Shown here in pieces: positions 52,947 to 61,956 of a stretch of DNA of 64,000 bases. The notes under the pieces were generated by a model. That model was not told the origin of the DNA. It saw only the letters and a list, made by a program, of their open reading frames with translations, and made no database searches. The stretch is from Hyunsoonleella aquatilis (GTDB lineage: Bacteria > Bacteroidota > Bacteroidia > Flavobacteriales > Flavobacteriaceae), in contig NZ_JACNMF010000003.1 in assembly GCF_014270105.1 (NCBI RefSeq), positions 434,001 to 498,000 on the forward strand, in the 5' to 3' direction. Position 1 is the first letter of the stretch, and every line of letters begins with the position of its first letter. The translations under genes were made by a program, and so were the position numbers.

Positions 52947-55145
52947 ATGAACGGTAACGCTCCCAAACAGCTAAAAAAATTTGGCACTTTTGGTGGTGTT
53001 TTTACACCCACGCTCCTTACCATTTTAGGTGTAATCATGTATTTACGCCTGGGCTGGGTGGTTGGCAACGCGGGATTATTAGGGGCTTGGCTTATCATTC
53101 TGATTTCCTTTTTAATTACATTGTGCACGGCTTTATCCATGTCGGCCATTACCACCAATATCCGTATTGGTGCCGGAGGTGCTTATGCCATCGTCTCCCA
53201 GGCATTGGGGCTGGAGGTTGGGGGCAGTTTGGGGATTCCTCGATACATTTCTCAAGGATTAGCAGTAACCATGTACATCTTTGGGTTTCGGGAAGGCTGG
53301 TTGGCCATTTTTCCCGGGCATAATGCCTTTTTGGTGGATATTATCGTCTTTGCTTCATTGTTCACCATTGCCTATATCAGCGCCAATCTGGCCATCAAGA
53401 CACAGTTTATCATTATGGGGATTATTTTATTGTCCTTTATTTCCATAATTATTGCCGCCTATAATGGCTCAATGGAACTCCCATTGAGTGACTCGTTAAG
53501 CTGGGGGACATATAAAGGTTCAATAGAAAATGAATTTAGCGGTAGTAATTTCTGGGTGGTATTTGCAGTATTTTTTCCTGCGGCTACTGGTATTATGGCC
53601 GGGGCCAATATGTCTGGGGAATTGAAAAATCCAAAGAAAAGTATCCCGACCGGAACACTGTGGGCCATTGGAGTCAGTTTTGTGATTTATATGCTCCTCG
53701 CCTTTTGGATTTCCCGAAGTGCTTCTGAGGAAGAATTGCTCACCAATTACTATGTGATGGTGGATAAGGCCTATTTCGGGCCATTGATTATTGCTGGTGT
53801 TTTGGGGGCGACCTTCTCCTCTGCCCTAGCCTCTATAGTGGGTTCGTCACGGATTTTATTTGCAATGGGCGAACACAAGGTATTGCCCTACTCTACTCTA
53901 TTGTCAGGAACGAGCGCGACAGGGCAACCCCGGAATGCCATGATGGTTACAGGCATATTGATTTTCCTCACTTTGTTGCTACGCAATATCAACGCCGTGG
54001 CACCATTGGTGACCCTCTTTTTCCTCATCACCTATGCTATGATTAACATTGTAGTGATTATTGAACAGCGTTTAGGGCTTATCAGTTACCGACCCGTATT
54101 CAAAATTCATAAATGGGTGCCGTGGTTGGGACTCATTTCCTCCATTTTTGCCATGTTTATTATTAATCCTTCGGTAAGTTTAATTTCCATAGCCATAGTA
54201 TTCGTGGTCTATTGGTACCTCTCCCGCCAAAATCTTGAAACCCCTTTTGAAGATGTACGATCTGGATTGTTTGTGTCCTTTGCGGAATGGGCGGCAAAAC
54301 ACACCTGGGGTATGAAACACTTGCAACAACGGGCTTGGAAAGCCAATTTGATGGTACCCGTACGCGATGTAAACGGTCTAAAAGGCAACTTTGAATTTCT
54401 TCGAAATATTGCCCGACCTAAAGGGTCCATCAAATTATTGGGCATTGAACCGTTTAACGAGCATAATAAATTAGCCCTAGAATTGGAGCGTATTTCTGCC
54501 TCCTTTCGGGAAAAAGGAGTGTTTTCTTCATCTACAGTCATTCATACCGAGCAATTTGCCAATGGTATCAATTATGGCAGTCAGGCCTTGCAAGGGGCAT
54601 TCTTTAAACCCAATATCATGTTTTTGAATTTGCAAAGCCATGACGATTATAATAATGAGATCAAGCCCGTAATGAAGGAATCCATGCGACTGGAAATTGG
54701 GATTTTATTGTTTAACCTTCATGCCACCGCACTGTTGGGACAACGCAACACAATTAACGTTTGGGTAAGCAACCGGCAAGGCAATTGGGAACTGGGCGGT
54801 TGGGACATAGGGAATCTGGACCTTTCTATTTTGGTAGCCTATAAATTAAAAATGAACTGGAAGGCACGTATTCGATTAATCATGGTAGTGGATGATCGTG
54901 CTGAAGAAGAAAACGCCAAAAATTTCTTGGAGTCACTTAAGAGTTTGGCGAGGTTACCGGAAACCCTAACAGAGGTTTACATTGGTGAATTTAACGACTT
55001 TTTGACCAAGGCGCCATCGGCCGATTTGAATATCTTCGGGATGCAAGATACACTGCCCTTTAATTTTATTAGCAATATGACCGAAAAGACCAATAGCAGT
55101 TGCCTTTTTGTGAAGGACTCCGGGCATGAGAGCATTTTGGCTTAA
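52947..55145 (+). CDS. SLC12-type cation-chloride cotransporter-like permease (APC superfamily)
   Basis: A 732-residue permease. About twelve membrane helices fill residues 15-440, opening with K-F-G-T-F-G-G-V-F-T-P-T-L-L, a signature of the Na-K-Cl cotransporter-like group, and G-G-A-Y follows. The C-terminal 290 residues are a soluble domain, as in that family, ending S-C-L-F-V-K-D-S-G-H-E-S. Transport of K+, Na+ or Cl- is inferred from homology. The remains of a second such gene lie near 57.0 kb. Confidence 0.9.
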   Translation: MNGNAPKQLKKFGTFGGVFTPTLLTILGVIMYLRLGWVVGNAGLLGAWLIILISFLITLCTALSMSAITTNIRIGAGGAYAIVSQALGLEVGGSLGIPRYISQGLAVTMYIFGFREGWLAIFPGHNAFLVDIIVFASLFTIAYISANLAIKTQFIIMGIILLSFISIIIAAYNGSMELPLSDSLSWGTYKGSIENEFSGSNFWVVFAVFFPAATGIMAGANMSGELKNPKKSIPTGTLWAIGVSFVIYMLLAFWISRSASEEELLTNYYVMVDKAYFGPLIIAGVLGATFSSALASIVGSSRILFAMGEHKVLPYSTLLSGTSATGQPRNAMMVTGILIFLTLLLRNINAVAPLVTLFFLITYAMINIVVIIEQRLGLISYRPVFKIHKWVPWLGLISSIFAMFIINPSVSLISIAIVFVVYWYLSRQNLETPFEDVRSGLFVSFAEWAAKHTWGMKHLQQRAWKANLMVPVRDVNGLKGNFEFLRNIARPKGSIKLLGIEPFNEHNKLALELERISASFREKGVFSSSTVIHTEQFANGINYGSQALQGAFFKPNIMFLNLQSHDDYNNEIKPVMKESMRLEIGILLFNLHATALLGQRNTINVWVSNRQGNWELGGWDIGNLDLSILVAYKLKMNWKARIRLIMVVDDRAEEENAKNFLESLKSLARLPETLTEVYIGEFNDFLTKAPSADLNIFGMQDTLPFNFISNMTEKTNSSCLFVKDSGHESILA

Positions 55146-55245
55146 AGGACTATAAGTTTAGCCCATTCCTAACTTCATGTTTTGCGCTTTAAATTGAACT
55201 TCCTTTAGACTTTCAAAAGTCTCGTTATCCATGGCCAACCATTTT

Positions 55246-56700
55246 TTAAAAAATCCCTGGAATACCAGGAAGCTGTCCAACCAAGGCAAGTGCTACAACG
55301 CATACTAAAAACATCACCCCAGGAATAATCAATCGTTCTTTCAGGGTTAATTTTTGAGCTCTTTCTCTATCACCAATCAACCCTAAATTATCCAGCAACA
55401 TAGTTAGAGCCCAGCCAAATACTGGGTTAACAAAAGCACAAGCAAAAATACAGGTGCCAGCACTAAGTGCATCATTTTGCTCTTTCACCATTTGCATTCC
55501 GGCTTCAAGTAATGGTAAAAACACCCCCACTATTAGGGCTACCCTTAAAACAGGCTCCCACATGGCTAAATCCATCGGATAACCAAACACAGAAGCTAAA
55601 ATACAGAGCATGGCAGTTAACCAAGCGCCACCCGGTATAGGTCTTTTTGCTATAGCCGCAGGAATCATATAAGTTCCCCACGATGATGCTATATTACCAC
55701 CTCCCAAGAAAGCACCAACCATTTGTCTAATCGAAGATACCGTCATTGTATCATCTACGTCCATTAACACATCCTTTGCCTTTTTAGGATAATTCATTTC
55801 TTGAAAAACACGATGCCCTAAATAATCAGGGGACCACATGGCCACCGCCAAAATAGCAAATGGAATAACCGCAACATAGTGCCCAAAATCGGGCCAGCCT
55901 AATTGCCATCCCGTATCTTCTCCCCACCACCAAAGCGGATTAAAATGAGGAAGCCCAGGCGCTGTTGTAAACTCAAAACCAACCCCCATGACATAGGCAG
56001 TGATTCCCGCAATTGCAGAACATAATGGAATGGCGAGCCATCTTTTTTTAACCCTTGCCAAATAGGCATAAACAAAAACGGTAATTCCAATAACCACAAA
56101 AGAAACGGTACTTGCTTTTTCATTGGATGCCCATAATTCAAACTTAGATATTTGCCCAATTAAACCAACGGCGCCAAGGTATATGAGAAGCCCGCCTCTT
56201 ACGCCTACCCCGGTTAGCTCCATCAGCTTTGAACCTCCTTTTGTAACACTTAAAAAGAGTCCAAAAACACCGATCAGTATCCCCAAGGCTAATGGATGCC
56301 CTCCTGCAGCAGCTATAATAGGTATTAACGGTATCATGGGACCGTGGGTACCGGCCAAATTTGCCCTGGGGTTTAGAATTGCCGAAAAAATGAGGACAAA
56401 AATACCACCGGCAATTAATAATTCATATCTAACATTTTCTGCAACAAATTCTGGAGAGAGGCCAAACTGAACAGCAAATGCCGCCACCATAGCAGTTACC
56501 ATAACCACTTTTCCTATGGTTGCCGCTAAAGCTGGAACTAGATCTTCAAATTCAATGTGGAAATCCCTAAACGGTAAGTGAATTCTCCATCGTTTAAACT
56601 TCATGCTTAGTAACTCATGTTCTAGGTAGTCTTCTCTTTTGTCAAATTCGCTTGATTTTTTTCGGTTTTTATTGTACGAATTCTGATTATCGTTTTCCAT
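55246..56700 (-). CDS. DUF3360-family membrane protein
   Basis: A 484-residue polytopic membrane protein with about eleven or twelve hydrophobic segments. The soluble N-terminus contains Y-L-E-H-E-L and R-W-R-I-H-L-P-F-R-D, and the first membrane region N-L-A-G-T-H-G-P-M-I-P-L-I-P. These match the DUF3360 family as I remember it, distantly related to SulP/xanthine-uracil permeases. The substrate is unknown. It lies between the SLC12-type gene and the remnant of its paralogue, so an ion or anion transport role is tempting but unproven. Confidence 0.82.
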   Translation of the reverse strand: MENDNQNSYNKNRKKSSEFDKREDYLEHELLSMKFKRWRIHLPFRDFHIEFEDLVPALAATIGKVVMVTAMVAAFAVQFGLSPEFVAENVRYELLIAGGIFVLIFSAILNPRANLAGTHGPMIPLIPIIAAAGGHPLALGILIGVFGLFLSVTKGGSKLMELTGVGVRGGLLIYLGAVGLIGQISKFELWASNEKASTVSFVVIGITVFVYAYLARVKKRWLAIPLCSAIAGITAYVMGVGFEFTTAPGLPHFNPLWWWGEDTGWQLGWPDFGHYVAVIPFAILAVAMWSPDYLGHRVFQEMNYPKKAKDVLMDVDDTMTVSSIRQMVGAFLGGGNIASSWGTYMIPAAIAKRPIPGGAWLTAMLCILASVFGYPMDLAMWEPVLRVALIVGVFLPLLEAGMQMVKEQNDALSAGTCIFACAFVNPVFGWALTMLLDNLGLIGDRERAQKLTLKERLIIPGVMFLVCVVALALVGQLPGIPGIF

Positions 56701-57008
56701 ATTTAAAAAATCTAGTTTTCCGTTTAGTTGGCAAATTTACTTTCAAAAAAGGCTTCCAAACATGAGATTTGTCAGGGTAGGATAAATATATCTTGTTATG
56801 GGCCTAACATTAGAAGTGCAGATGCGCCACTTTCAATACATTAGTAAAAAGAATTTGTATTAATCCAAAGTAAAACTACAACAAGCGCTAAAACGGTTGG
56901 GAATTATTAAATGAACCGAGAAGGTTATTGACTTAAGCTGAAGCCTTGGACGGTTTTAGTTAAACAGACTTGGGTTTATGCGTAGAGCCGGGAATACATT
57001 ATCCGTCA
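56701..57008. other. Gap upstream of the DUF3360 gene, no intact gene
   Basis: About 300 bases without a supported frame. It must hold the minus-strand DUF3360 promoter. No recognisable further part of the transporter remnant at 57009-57077 was found. Confidence 0.5.
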
Positions 57009-57077
57009 TTTCCAAACTCAATGCAATACAGTTGTCTGTTCGTAAAGTATGCAGGACATGAGAGTCTTTTGGCGTAA
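57009..57077 (+). pseudogene. Remnant 3' end of a second SLC12-type transporter gene
   Basis: One frame here translates to F-P-N-S-M-Q-Y-S-C-L-F-V-K-Y-A-G-H-E-S-L-L-A and a TAA stop at 57075-57077. The intact gene at 52947-55145 ends S-C-L-F-V-K-D-S-G-H-E-S-I-L-A and a TAA stop, so 12 of the last 15 residues agree. Many of the base differences are synonymous, which shows the copy evolved as protein for some time before the rest was lost. Upstream the likeness fades and no start or membrane region remains. The fragment ends 7 bases before the convergent MltF-like gene. Confidence 0.75.
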
Positions 57078-57083
57078 ACTGCA

Positions 57084-58541
57084 TTATTCCATGGCAATAA
57101 ACCTTTTATAATGACGATAGCGCTCAAAGATTTGAGTCACATAATTTACTGGTTCAGAGCCTCTTACATAGCCATACTTTATCATAGACTTATTGTAGTT
57201 CTTAGGTTTGCTTAAGGCCAGAAGCATTGATGCCACATTTGCGTCCCAAATATTGGGGTTCAAACCATTGACTTTGGTCAAACGTTGAGCATCAAGTACG
57301 TGGCCTAGTCCACAATTATAGGAAGCCAAAGCAAATTTGATTCTTTCGGTGTTATCCGAAATATGGGCAAACTGCTCGTACATTTGTGCCAAGTATTTGG
57401 TGCCACCTTTTATGCTTTCATTTGGGTCAGAAGGATTGGTTATCCCCAATGACTTTGCCGTGGCAGGCATAATCTGCATCAGTCCCATTGCGCCTGCCCA
57501 TGATGTTGATCCAGTCTCAAACTTCGATTCCTGATAAATTTGAGAAGCCAGCAAACGCCAGTCCCAACCTATGTTTTGTGCATAAGTTTTAATAAGCCCA
57601 TCGTACTTGCTTATTTGATTGTTGCTCAAACTGTAATAATCGCTTTTTATGCGTCGTTTAAAGGCCCTTTTATTCTTGAAATACTTGTTGAATATCACCT
57701 GAAAACGAGTGGTTTTTCGTTTTTCCCGTATCCAATCGTTCACTAGGTTTCGGAAATCCCTTGATTTCTTGCGGGTGACCCACGCGATGCGTTGGGACAA
57801 GGAAATAGGCACCTCAATATTAAGAATAGGCTTATCAGAGGCATTGATTTTCGCAAGGTTCTCGTCGGCAATGGTATATTTTATTTTACCATTAGCCACC
57901 AAATCTATAATTTCTCCCGTGCTTAATCTGGAATCCAAGGTATCAATATTAATATGCCCGCCAATTTCGTTGGACAAGCTCTGTAATCGTTCATAATATG
58001 CAGAATTTCTTCGAATTGATATTGTATCTCCAATCAATTCGATCGGGTCTTGAATGAGTGCTTTGTCAATATTTTTCCATGACAGCTTTCTGTAATTATC
58101 GGGCTTCTTTTGTACCAAAACCTGTCTAGTCAGGAATAAATATTCTGTAAAGTCCACTTCCCATTTGCGCTGATTGGTCACCGTCATCCCGTGTGCAATC
58201 AAATCGACGTCACCTCTATTTAATACTTCAAATTCAGCATCCAAATCCTTGGACACCACAACTTCCAGTTCAAGATCGAGGTCTTTTGCAAGCCATTGCA
58301 GCAGTTCGTATTCAAAACCCATAGCCTGCCCTTTGTAAAGAAAATAGCTCGTGCTGCTATAAACTACGAGCGCCTTTAGAATGCCTTCTTCTTTGATATC
58401 CGCCAAATCCCTTTCCACAGAATTCGCAACGATTGGATTGTAGTCCGAATCATTAATGTTCAATTGGCGCTTGCTTTGGTCTTTGCAACCAAAGGCATAC
58501 AATAGAAAAACAATCAGGAATAGTTGGTTGATCCGTTTCAT
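57084..58541 (-). CDS. MltF-like membrane-bound lytic transglycosylase
   Basis: A 485-residue lipoprotein (lipobox Y-A-F-G-C, Cys 19). Residues about 50-290 form a periplasmic solute-binding (SBP_bac_3) domain with G-F-E-Y-E-L-L and D-L-I-A-H-G-M. Residues about 325-470 form the SLT transglycosylase domain with the catalytic Glu at 338 (Y-Q-E-S-K-F) and G-A-M-G-L-M-Q-I-M-P. This is the domain plan of MltF, which cleaves peptidoglycan. It is shielded by a divergent gap from the M23 peptidase, another wall enzyme. Confidence 0.93.
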   Translation of the reverse strand: MKRINQLFLIVFLLYAFGCKDQSKRQLNINDSDYNPIVANSVERDLADIKEEGILKALVVYSSTSYFLYKGQAMGFEYELLQWLAKDLDLELEVVVSKDLDAEFEVLNRGDVDLIAHGMTVTNQRKWEVDFTEYLFLTRQVLVQKKPDNYRKLSWKNIDKALIQDPIELIGDTISIRRNSAYYERLQSLSNEIGGHINIDTLDSRLSTGEIIDLVANGKIKYTIADENLAKINASDKPILNIEVPISLSQRIAWVTRKKSRDFRNLVNDWIREKRKTTRFQVIFNKYFKNKRAFKRRIKSDYYSLSNNQISKYDGLIKTYAQNIGWDWRLLASQIYQESKFETGSTSWAGAMGLMQIMPATAKSLGITNPSDPNESIKGGTKYLAQMYEQFAHISDNTERIKFALASYNCGLGHVLDAQRLTKVNGLNPNIWDANVASMLLALSKPKNYNKSMIKYGYVRGSEPVNYVTQIFERYRHYKRFIAME

Positions 58542-58726
58542 CGCTTACTCTCAAATATACGGATATTTGTACTGAATTCCAGAAGCTTAGTCTGCTTTGC
58601 CACTTTAGCACAACTAAATTTTCAATAAAAACGTGGTCATTTTAAATACTCTTGAATAATTCAAACGAATCATTTAAGTTTTATTAATTCTTCACAACAT
58701 TCATTAAATCATATCGTTGTAATGCT

Positions 58727-58734
58727 TAAATTTG
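58727..58734 (+). promoter_or_regulatory. -7 box TAAATTTG before the M23 peptidase gene
   Basis: An exact consensus match 35 bases before the ATG at 58770. Confidence 0.5.
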
Positions 58735-58769
58735 CCGTTGTCCAACCAAAATTAAGGCTTTAATCCCTC

Positions 58770-59663
58770 ATGAGAGTATTATTTTGTACCGTATTGATTT
58801 TATTGAGTTTTCAATCAAACGCACAAAAATCAAATTTACTTTTGCCTGAAAAGTTTTTTACTCTGGTGGATTCAAACACTGTTGAAAAAGCAAACAGTCC
58901 AGCCCTTCCAGATATCACTGCAGAATATTGGGACAGCACGGTTTATAACCCCTATAAATACGCTCCAGAATTAGAATTCCCATTGAAATTAATATTTAAG
59001 GATTCTACTTATTTTTCGCCTATCGGAAAAGCAAAAGTGGTTACCTCTCGTTATGGTTGGCGGCGTGGAAGAGCACATAAAGGCATCGACATTGATTTAG
59101 TAACTGGGGATAGCATTTTTGCCATGTTTGATGGTGTTGTGCGGATGTCGAGATATACGCGTGGACATGGTCGCACTGTGGTGGTAAGGCATTTTAATGG
59201 ATTGGAAACCGTGTACGCACATCTGTCCAAATATGGTGTAAAAGAAAATGACACTGTTTCAAAAGGCGCGTATTTGGGCAAAGGAGGCGTTTCAGGAAAT
59301 GCTCGCGGTAGCCACTTACACTTAGTTATCAATTACAAAGGGGTTTCTATTAACCCTGAATATATTTTCAAATTTAATGCTGAAAATTCAATTCGGGGTA
59401 AAGAGCTTTGGGTGACAAAGAAATGGACCCAACCTATCTTGCACAATTCAAAAAAGCAAAGTAAAATAAAATGTTTGCATACTGAAGAAGAAGCCTTGGC
59501 AAGCTTGATTAAAACACGTTCGGTATATATTGTGAGACCTGGTGATACCTTATCTAGGATTTCAAGAAATAACGATGTAGCCATTGCTTCTTTATGCAAA
59601 GTAAATACCATTGGCAGAAATTCTGTACTAAGAATTGGCCAAAAGTTGGTAATTGAGAAGTAA
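58770..59663 (+). CDS. M23 peptidase with C-terminal LysM domain
   Basis: A 297-residue exported cell-wall endopeptidase (signal about 1-19). The zinc ligands of the LytM-type domain are H103 and D107 (H-K-G-I-D) and H184 in S-H-L-H, with H182 also in place. The C-terminal LysM (about 250-296) binds peptidoglycan and has the V-R-P-G-D-T-L-S-R-I-S motif. All zinc and catalytic residues are present, so activity is expected, unlike EnvC-type regulators. Confidence 0.94.
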   Translation: MRVLFCTVLILLSFQSNAQKSNLLLPEKFFTLVDSNTVEKANSPALPDITAEYWDSTVYNPYKYAPELEFPLKLIFKDSTYFSPIGKAKVVTSRYGWRRGRAHKGIDIDLVTGDSIFAMFDGVVRMSRYTRGHGRTVVVRHFNGLETVYAHLSKYGVKENDTVSKGAYLGKGGVSGNARGSHLHLVINYKGVSINPEYIFKFNAENSIRGKELWVTKKWTQPILHNSKKQSKIKCLHTEEEALASLIKTRSVYIVRPGDTLSRISRNNDVAIASLCKVNTIGRNSVLRIGQKLVIEK

Positions 59664-59685
59664 TTATTGTCTTTGGACTAAAAAG

Positions 59686-59722
59686 AAAAATGCCAAATCT
59701 TTTATCAGATTTGGCATTTTTT
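59686..59722. terminator. Bidirectional terminator after the M23 gene
   Basis: AAAAATGCCAAATCT and AGATTTGGCATTTTT form a 15-pair perfect stem with a short TTTATC loop. It serves the M23 gene and the convergent dioxygenase-like gene, whose stop codon overlaps its end. Confidence 0.92.
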
Positions 59723-60380
59723 AATAACAACTAAAAACTAAACTATCTAAAAGTCTTATATATTTTTTTGGGTTTTGGGATAAAACGATATCACGCTTTC
59801 CTATTAACATCCCATCCTTTTCTTCTAATTTCAAAATATTATTCAAGCCTTTTTTCTCAATCTTTTTTCTACAAGAATCTCTCAAATGCGGATCATTATC
59901 AAAAATAAAATGCTCGATTGCATATTCTTCGGAAGTATTCGGCTCTTTGATTACACCGTGAATTTCCATTAAAGCTTTTGTCGGCCAATATGTACCTGGT
60001 ACAAATGTGTAAAAGGTATATTTTCCATCAGCGTCGGTCTTAATCCACCCCTTATGTTTAAGGACACGCTTTCCGTTTACTTTCTTAGAATGGTAATTAC
60101 CATAATCATCTGATTGACATATATATAATATCACACCAGAAGCAGGAGTAACACCATCGCTTTTGTAAATGGTTCCAGAAATTTTCAATTTATCCGAAAT
60201 GGTTCCAAAACCGGGAATCGTATCGGTATTGTTAAGATTGGCTTCAGAGTAATCATAAATAGCATGACGCTTTTTATAATTGTCTGCAATATCTTTTTTT
60301 GAAGCAACAGATTGCGCATTCAATGCCATAAAACTTGAAGTAACACAAATGCAAACTAGGAATATAAATACTTTTTTCAT
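59721..60380 (-). CDS. Exported intradiol-dioxygenase-like protein with a changed iron site
   Basis: A 219-residue protein with a signal peptide (about 1-22). It keeps the beta fold of protocatechuate 3,4-dioxygenase-type proteins: V-I-L-Y-I-C-Q-S-D-D-Y-G-N-Y, W-I-K-T-D-A-D-G-K-Y-T-F-Y-T-F-V-P-G-T-Y and I-H-G-V-I-K-E-P. Tyr 96 and Tyr 131 occupy the places of the iron-binding tyrosines and His 141 that of the second His, but the first His of the H-x-H pair is Glu 139. Exported, non-catalytic or altered relatives may bind metal or ligand only. It is not near aromatic catabolism genes. Confidence 0.75.
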   Translation of the reverse strand: MKKVFIFLVCICVTSSFMALNAQSVASKKDIADNYKKRHAIYDYSEANLNNTDTIPGFGTISDKLKISGTIYKSDGVTPASGVILYICQSDDYGNYHSKKVNGKRVLKHKGWIKTDADGKYTFYTFVPGTYWPTKALMEIHGVIKEPNTSEEYAIEHFIFDNDPHLRDSCRKKIEKKGLNNILKLEEKDGMLIGKRDIVLSQNPKKYIRLLDSLVFSCY

Positions 60381-60541
60381 GGGGCTTGATTTATAATTAC
60401 CTCAAAACTAAATTGATAACAAGCTCCGCAATAAAAAATCTTATGAATGCGCCGATTTTTACGATAAGCGGATTAGACAAAATGCAAACGGTAAATTTTA
60501 CCGATGAAATGCTTGATTTATAACTTAGTGCAATTCTTAAT

Positions 60542-61372
60542 CTATAGTCTACTTAGTATTATTGGAGATAAAAGAGTGCTAAGTAGGATAAAAAAGTAAA
60601 GGTAAATTATATAAATGCCCTTAATTTCATAACTATTGCTTGCCGATAATTGAAATTTATATGATTGGGAAATCGGATCCAATGCAGTGAGATAGGCACA
60701 AGACATAATATACAGAAAGCTTAAAGACAGACTACCTTTGGTTAATATCAATATACCTATATGTAAGGTGAGTCCGAGGCCAACGGCCAAATTGGTTTTC
60801 TTCGGAAACAAGAAAAGAATGGCTAAAAATAGTTCCATCCCTATCGTAAAGACGCCTAAAGCCTGAGCTAAAACTAAATCTCCAAAATATGGAGCCAACA
60901 TATTATATAAAGGCATCGGGTGTCTTACAGTAGCTAGGGTATCAAAAAAATGCCCGTTCCACCAATCGGTATCAAACAATTTATTAATAGACGCGCCAAA
61001 ATAAAGAAGGGCTATTTGAATATTAAAGACATAGGGCCGGGCCGGGAACAAACCACCTAACAAAACAATAATACCTGCGAATAAAAGGGAATTAGAAAAA
61101 ATAGGCATACTTGATATGATGGAAAAAATCAAGATGCCCCCAAAAAGAATCAGTCCCGTTCTGAATTTAAAGCCTAACAAGACAAATGCACCCCCTATCA
61201 AAAACGAAGGCAATAAAAGGTGGCTATACACCCAACCTGGGATGGCATCCATAAAAGGAAGGAAAGGCAAATAAGGTAAATTAAAAAGAGCCTCCCGCCA
61301 TAAAAAACTGGACATCAAAAGAATATATAGTACCAGTGCCTTCTCCCCTATTCTAAGATTATCCCTAATCAT
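60542..61372 (-). CDS. HTTM-like polytopic membrane protein
   Basis: I chose the ATG at 61372, giving 276 residues; an in-frame ATG at 61420 lies deeper in the upstream gene. Eight or so hydrophobic segments are seen. The block Y-F-G-A-S-I-N-K-L-F-D-T-D-W-W-N-G-H-F-F and L-T-L-H-I-G-I-L-I resembles the HTTM domain of the vitamin-K-gamma-carboxylase-like family, though the carboxylase part is absent. It overlaps the upstream gene by 8 bases and is coupled to it. Function unknown. Confidence 0.75.
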   Translation of the reverse strand: MIRDNLRIGEKALVLYILLMSSFLWREALFNLPYLPFLPFMDAIPGWVYSHLLLPSFLIGGAFVLLGFKFRTGLILFGGILIFSIISSMPIFSNSLLFAGIIVLLGGLFPARPYVFNIQIALLYFGASINKLFDTDWWNGHFFDTLATVRHPMPLYNMLAPYFGDLVLAQALGVFTIGMELFLAILFLFPKKTNLAVGLGLTLHIGILILTKGSLSLSFLYIMSCAYLTALDPISQSYKFQLSASNSYEIKGIYIIYLYFFILLSTLLSPIILSRL

Positions 61373-61739
61373 CCGAAGCTCTTGTGTTTGTTCTTGGCCA
61401 GTTCCAAATTTGACTTTCACCTTTATTGGTCTGGTATTCCAATTTTACTTCTGCCCTATCTTCTATGCCATGCGTCTTTTCGTAACGCTCAATAATGGTC
61501 TTAAGATTGTTGATGTTTCTGTTTTCAAAACTAGAGGCTGGTTTGTGATAACGCTCTTCAATAGCATCTCTACTTAGTTGAACTCCATTTACTTTAACGG
61601 AAATGGAGTATTTCGAGATCTGGTCATAAGGAGCCCAACAGAAATATTTGACATCAGTAAACCTTCCAATGATAATGCCCACAATTTGGATTCCGAAGAA
61701 AGCGCACAAAAATATTTTAGAACTTGTTTTCATTTTCAA
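61365..61739 (-). CDS. Membrane-anchored protein of unknown function, partner of the HTTM-like gene
   Basis: A 124-residue protein with one N-terminal membrane helix (about 7-26) and a soluble exported part containing Y-F-C-W-A-P-Y-D-Q and S-V-K-V-N-G-V-Q-L. An ATG at 61733 is an equally good start. Its stop codon lies inside the HTTM-like gene, so the two are made together. I recognise no enzyme motif. Confidence 0.7.
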   Translation of the reverse strand: MKMKTSSKIFLCAFFGIQIVGIIIGRFTDVKYFCWAPYDQISKYSISVKVNGVQLSRDAIEERYHKPASSFENRNINNLKTIIERYEKTHGIEDRAEVKLEYQTNKGESQIWNWPRTNTRASDD

Positions 61740-61956
61740 AACGCTGTTGCTCTAGACAAATGTAGCCTTTAAAATTGAACTGAAAAGCCCTATTCAGAAG
61801 ACAATCATGCCAATTATCCATAAAATCTGCGGATAAACTATTAATCGAAAATCTATGGGAATACAACTATTTTTTTAGCCTAACCTATTGATAACCATAT
61901 ATCTTTAAAAGCCTGAAATTTTTATTTCAGTTTTAATAACCTTAAAATTTACCCAA

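Noticed and set aside
55158-55232. A 24-codon minus-strand frame just after the DUF3360 gene
   Set aside because: It is co-directional and begins 14 bases after the stop, but it is too short, has no recognisable feature and may be chance.
56701-57008. Further coding remains of the lost transporter
   Set aside because: Translating the frames gave no stretch resembling the intact transporter's membrane or middle regions.
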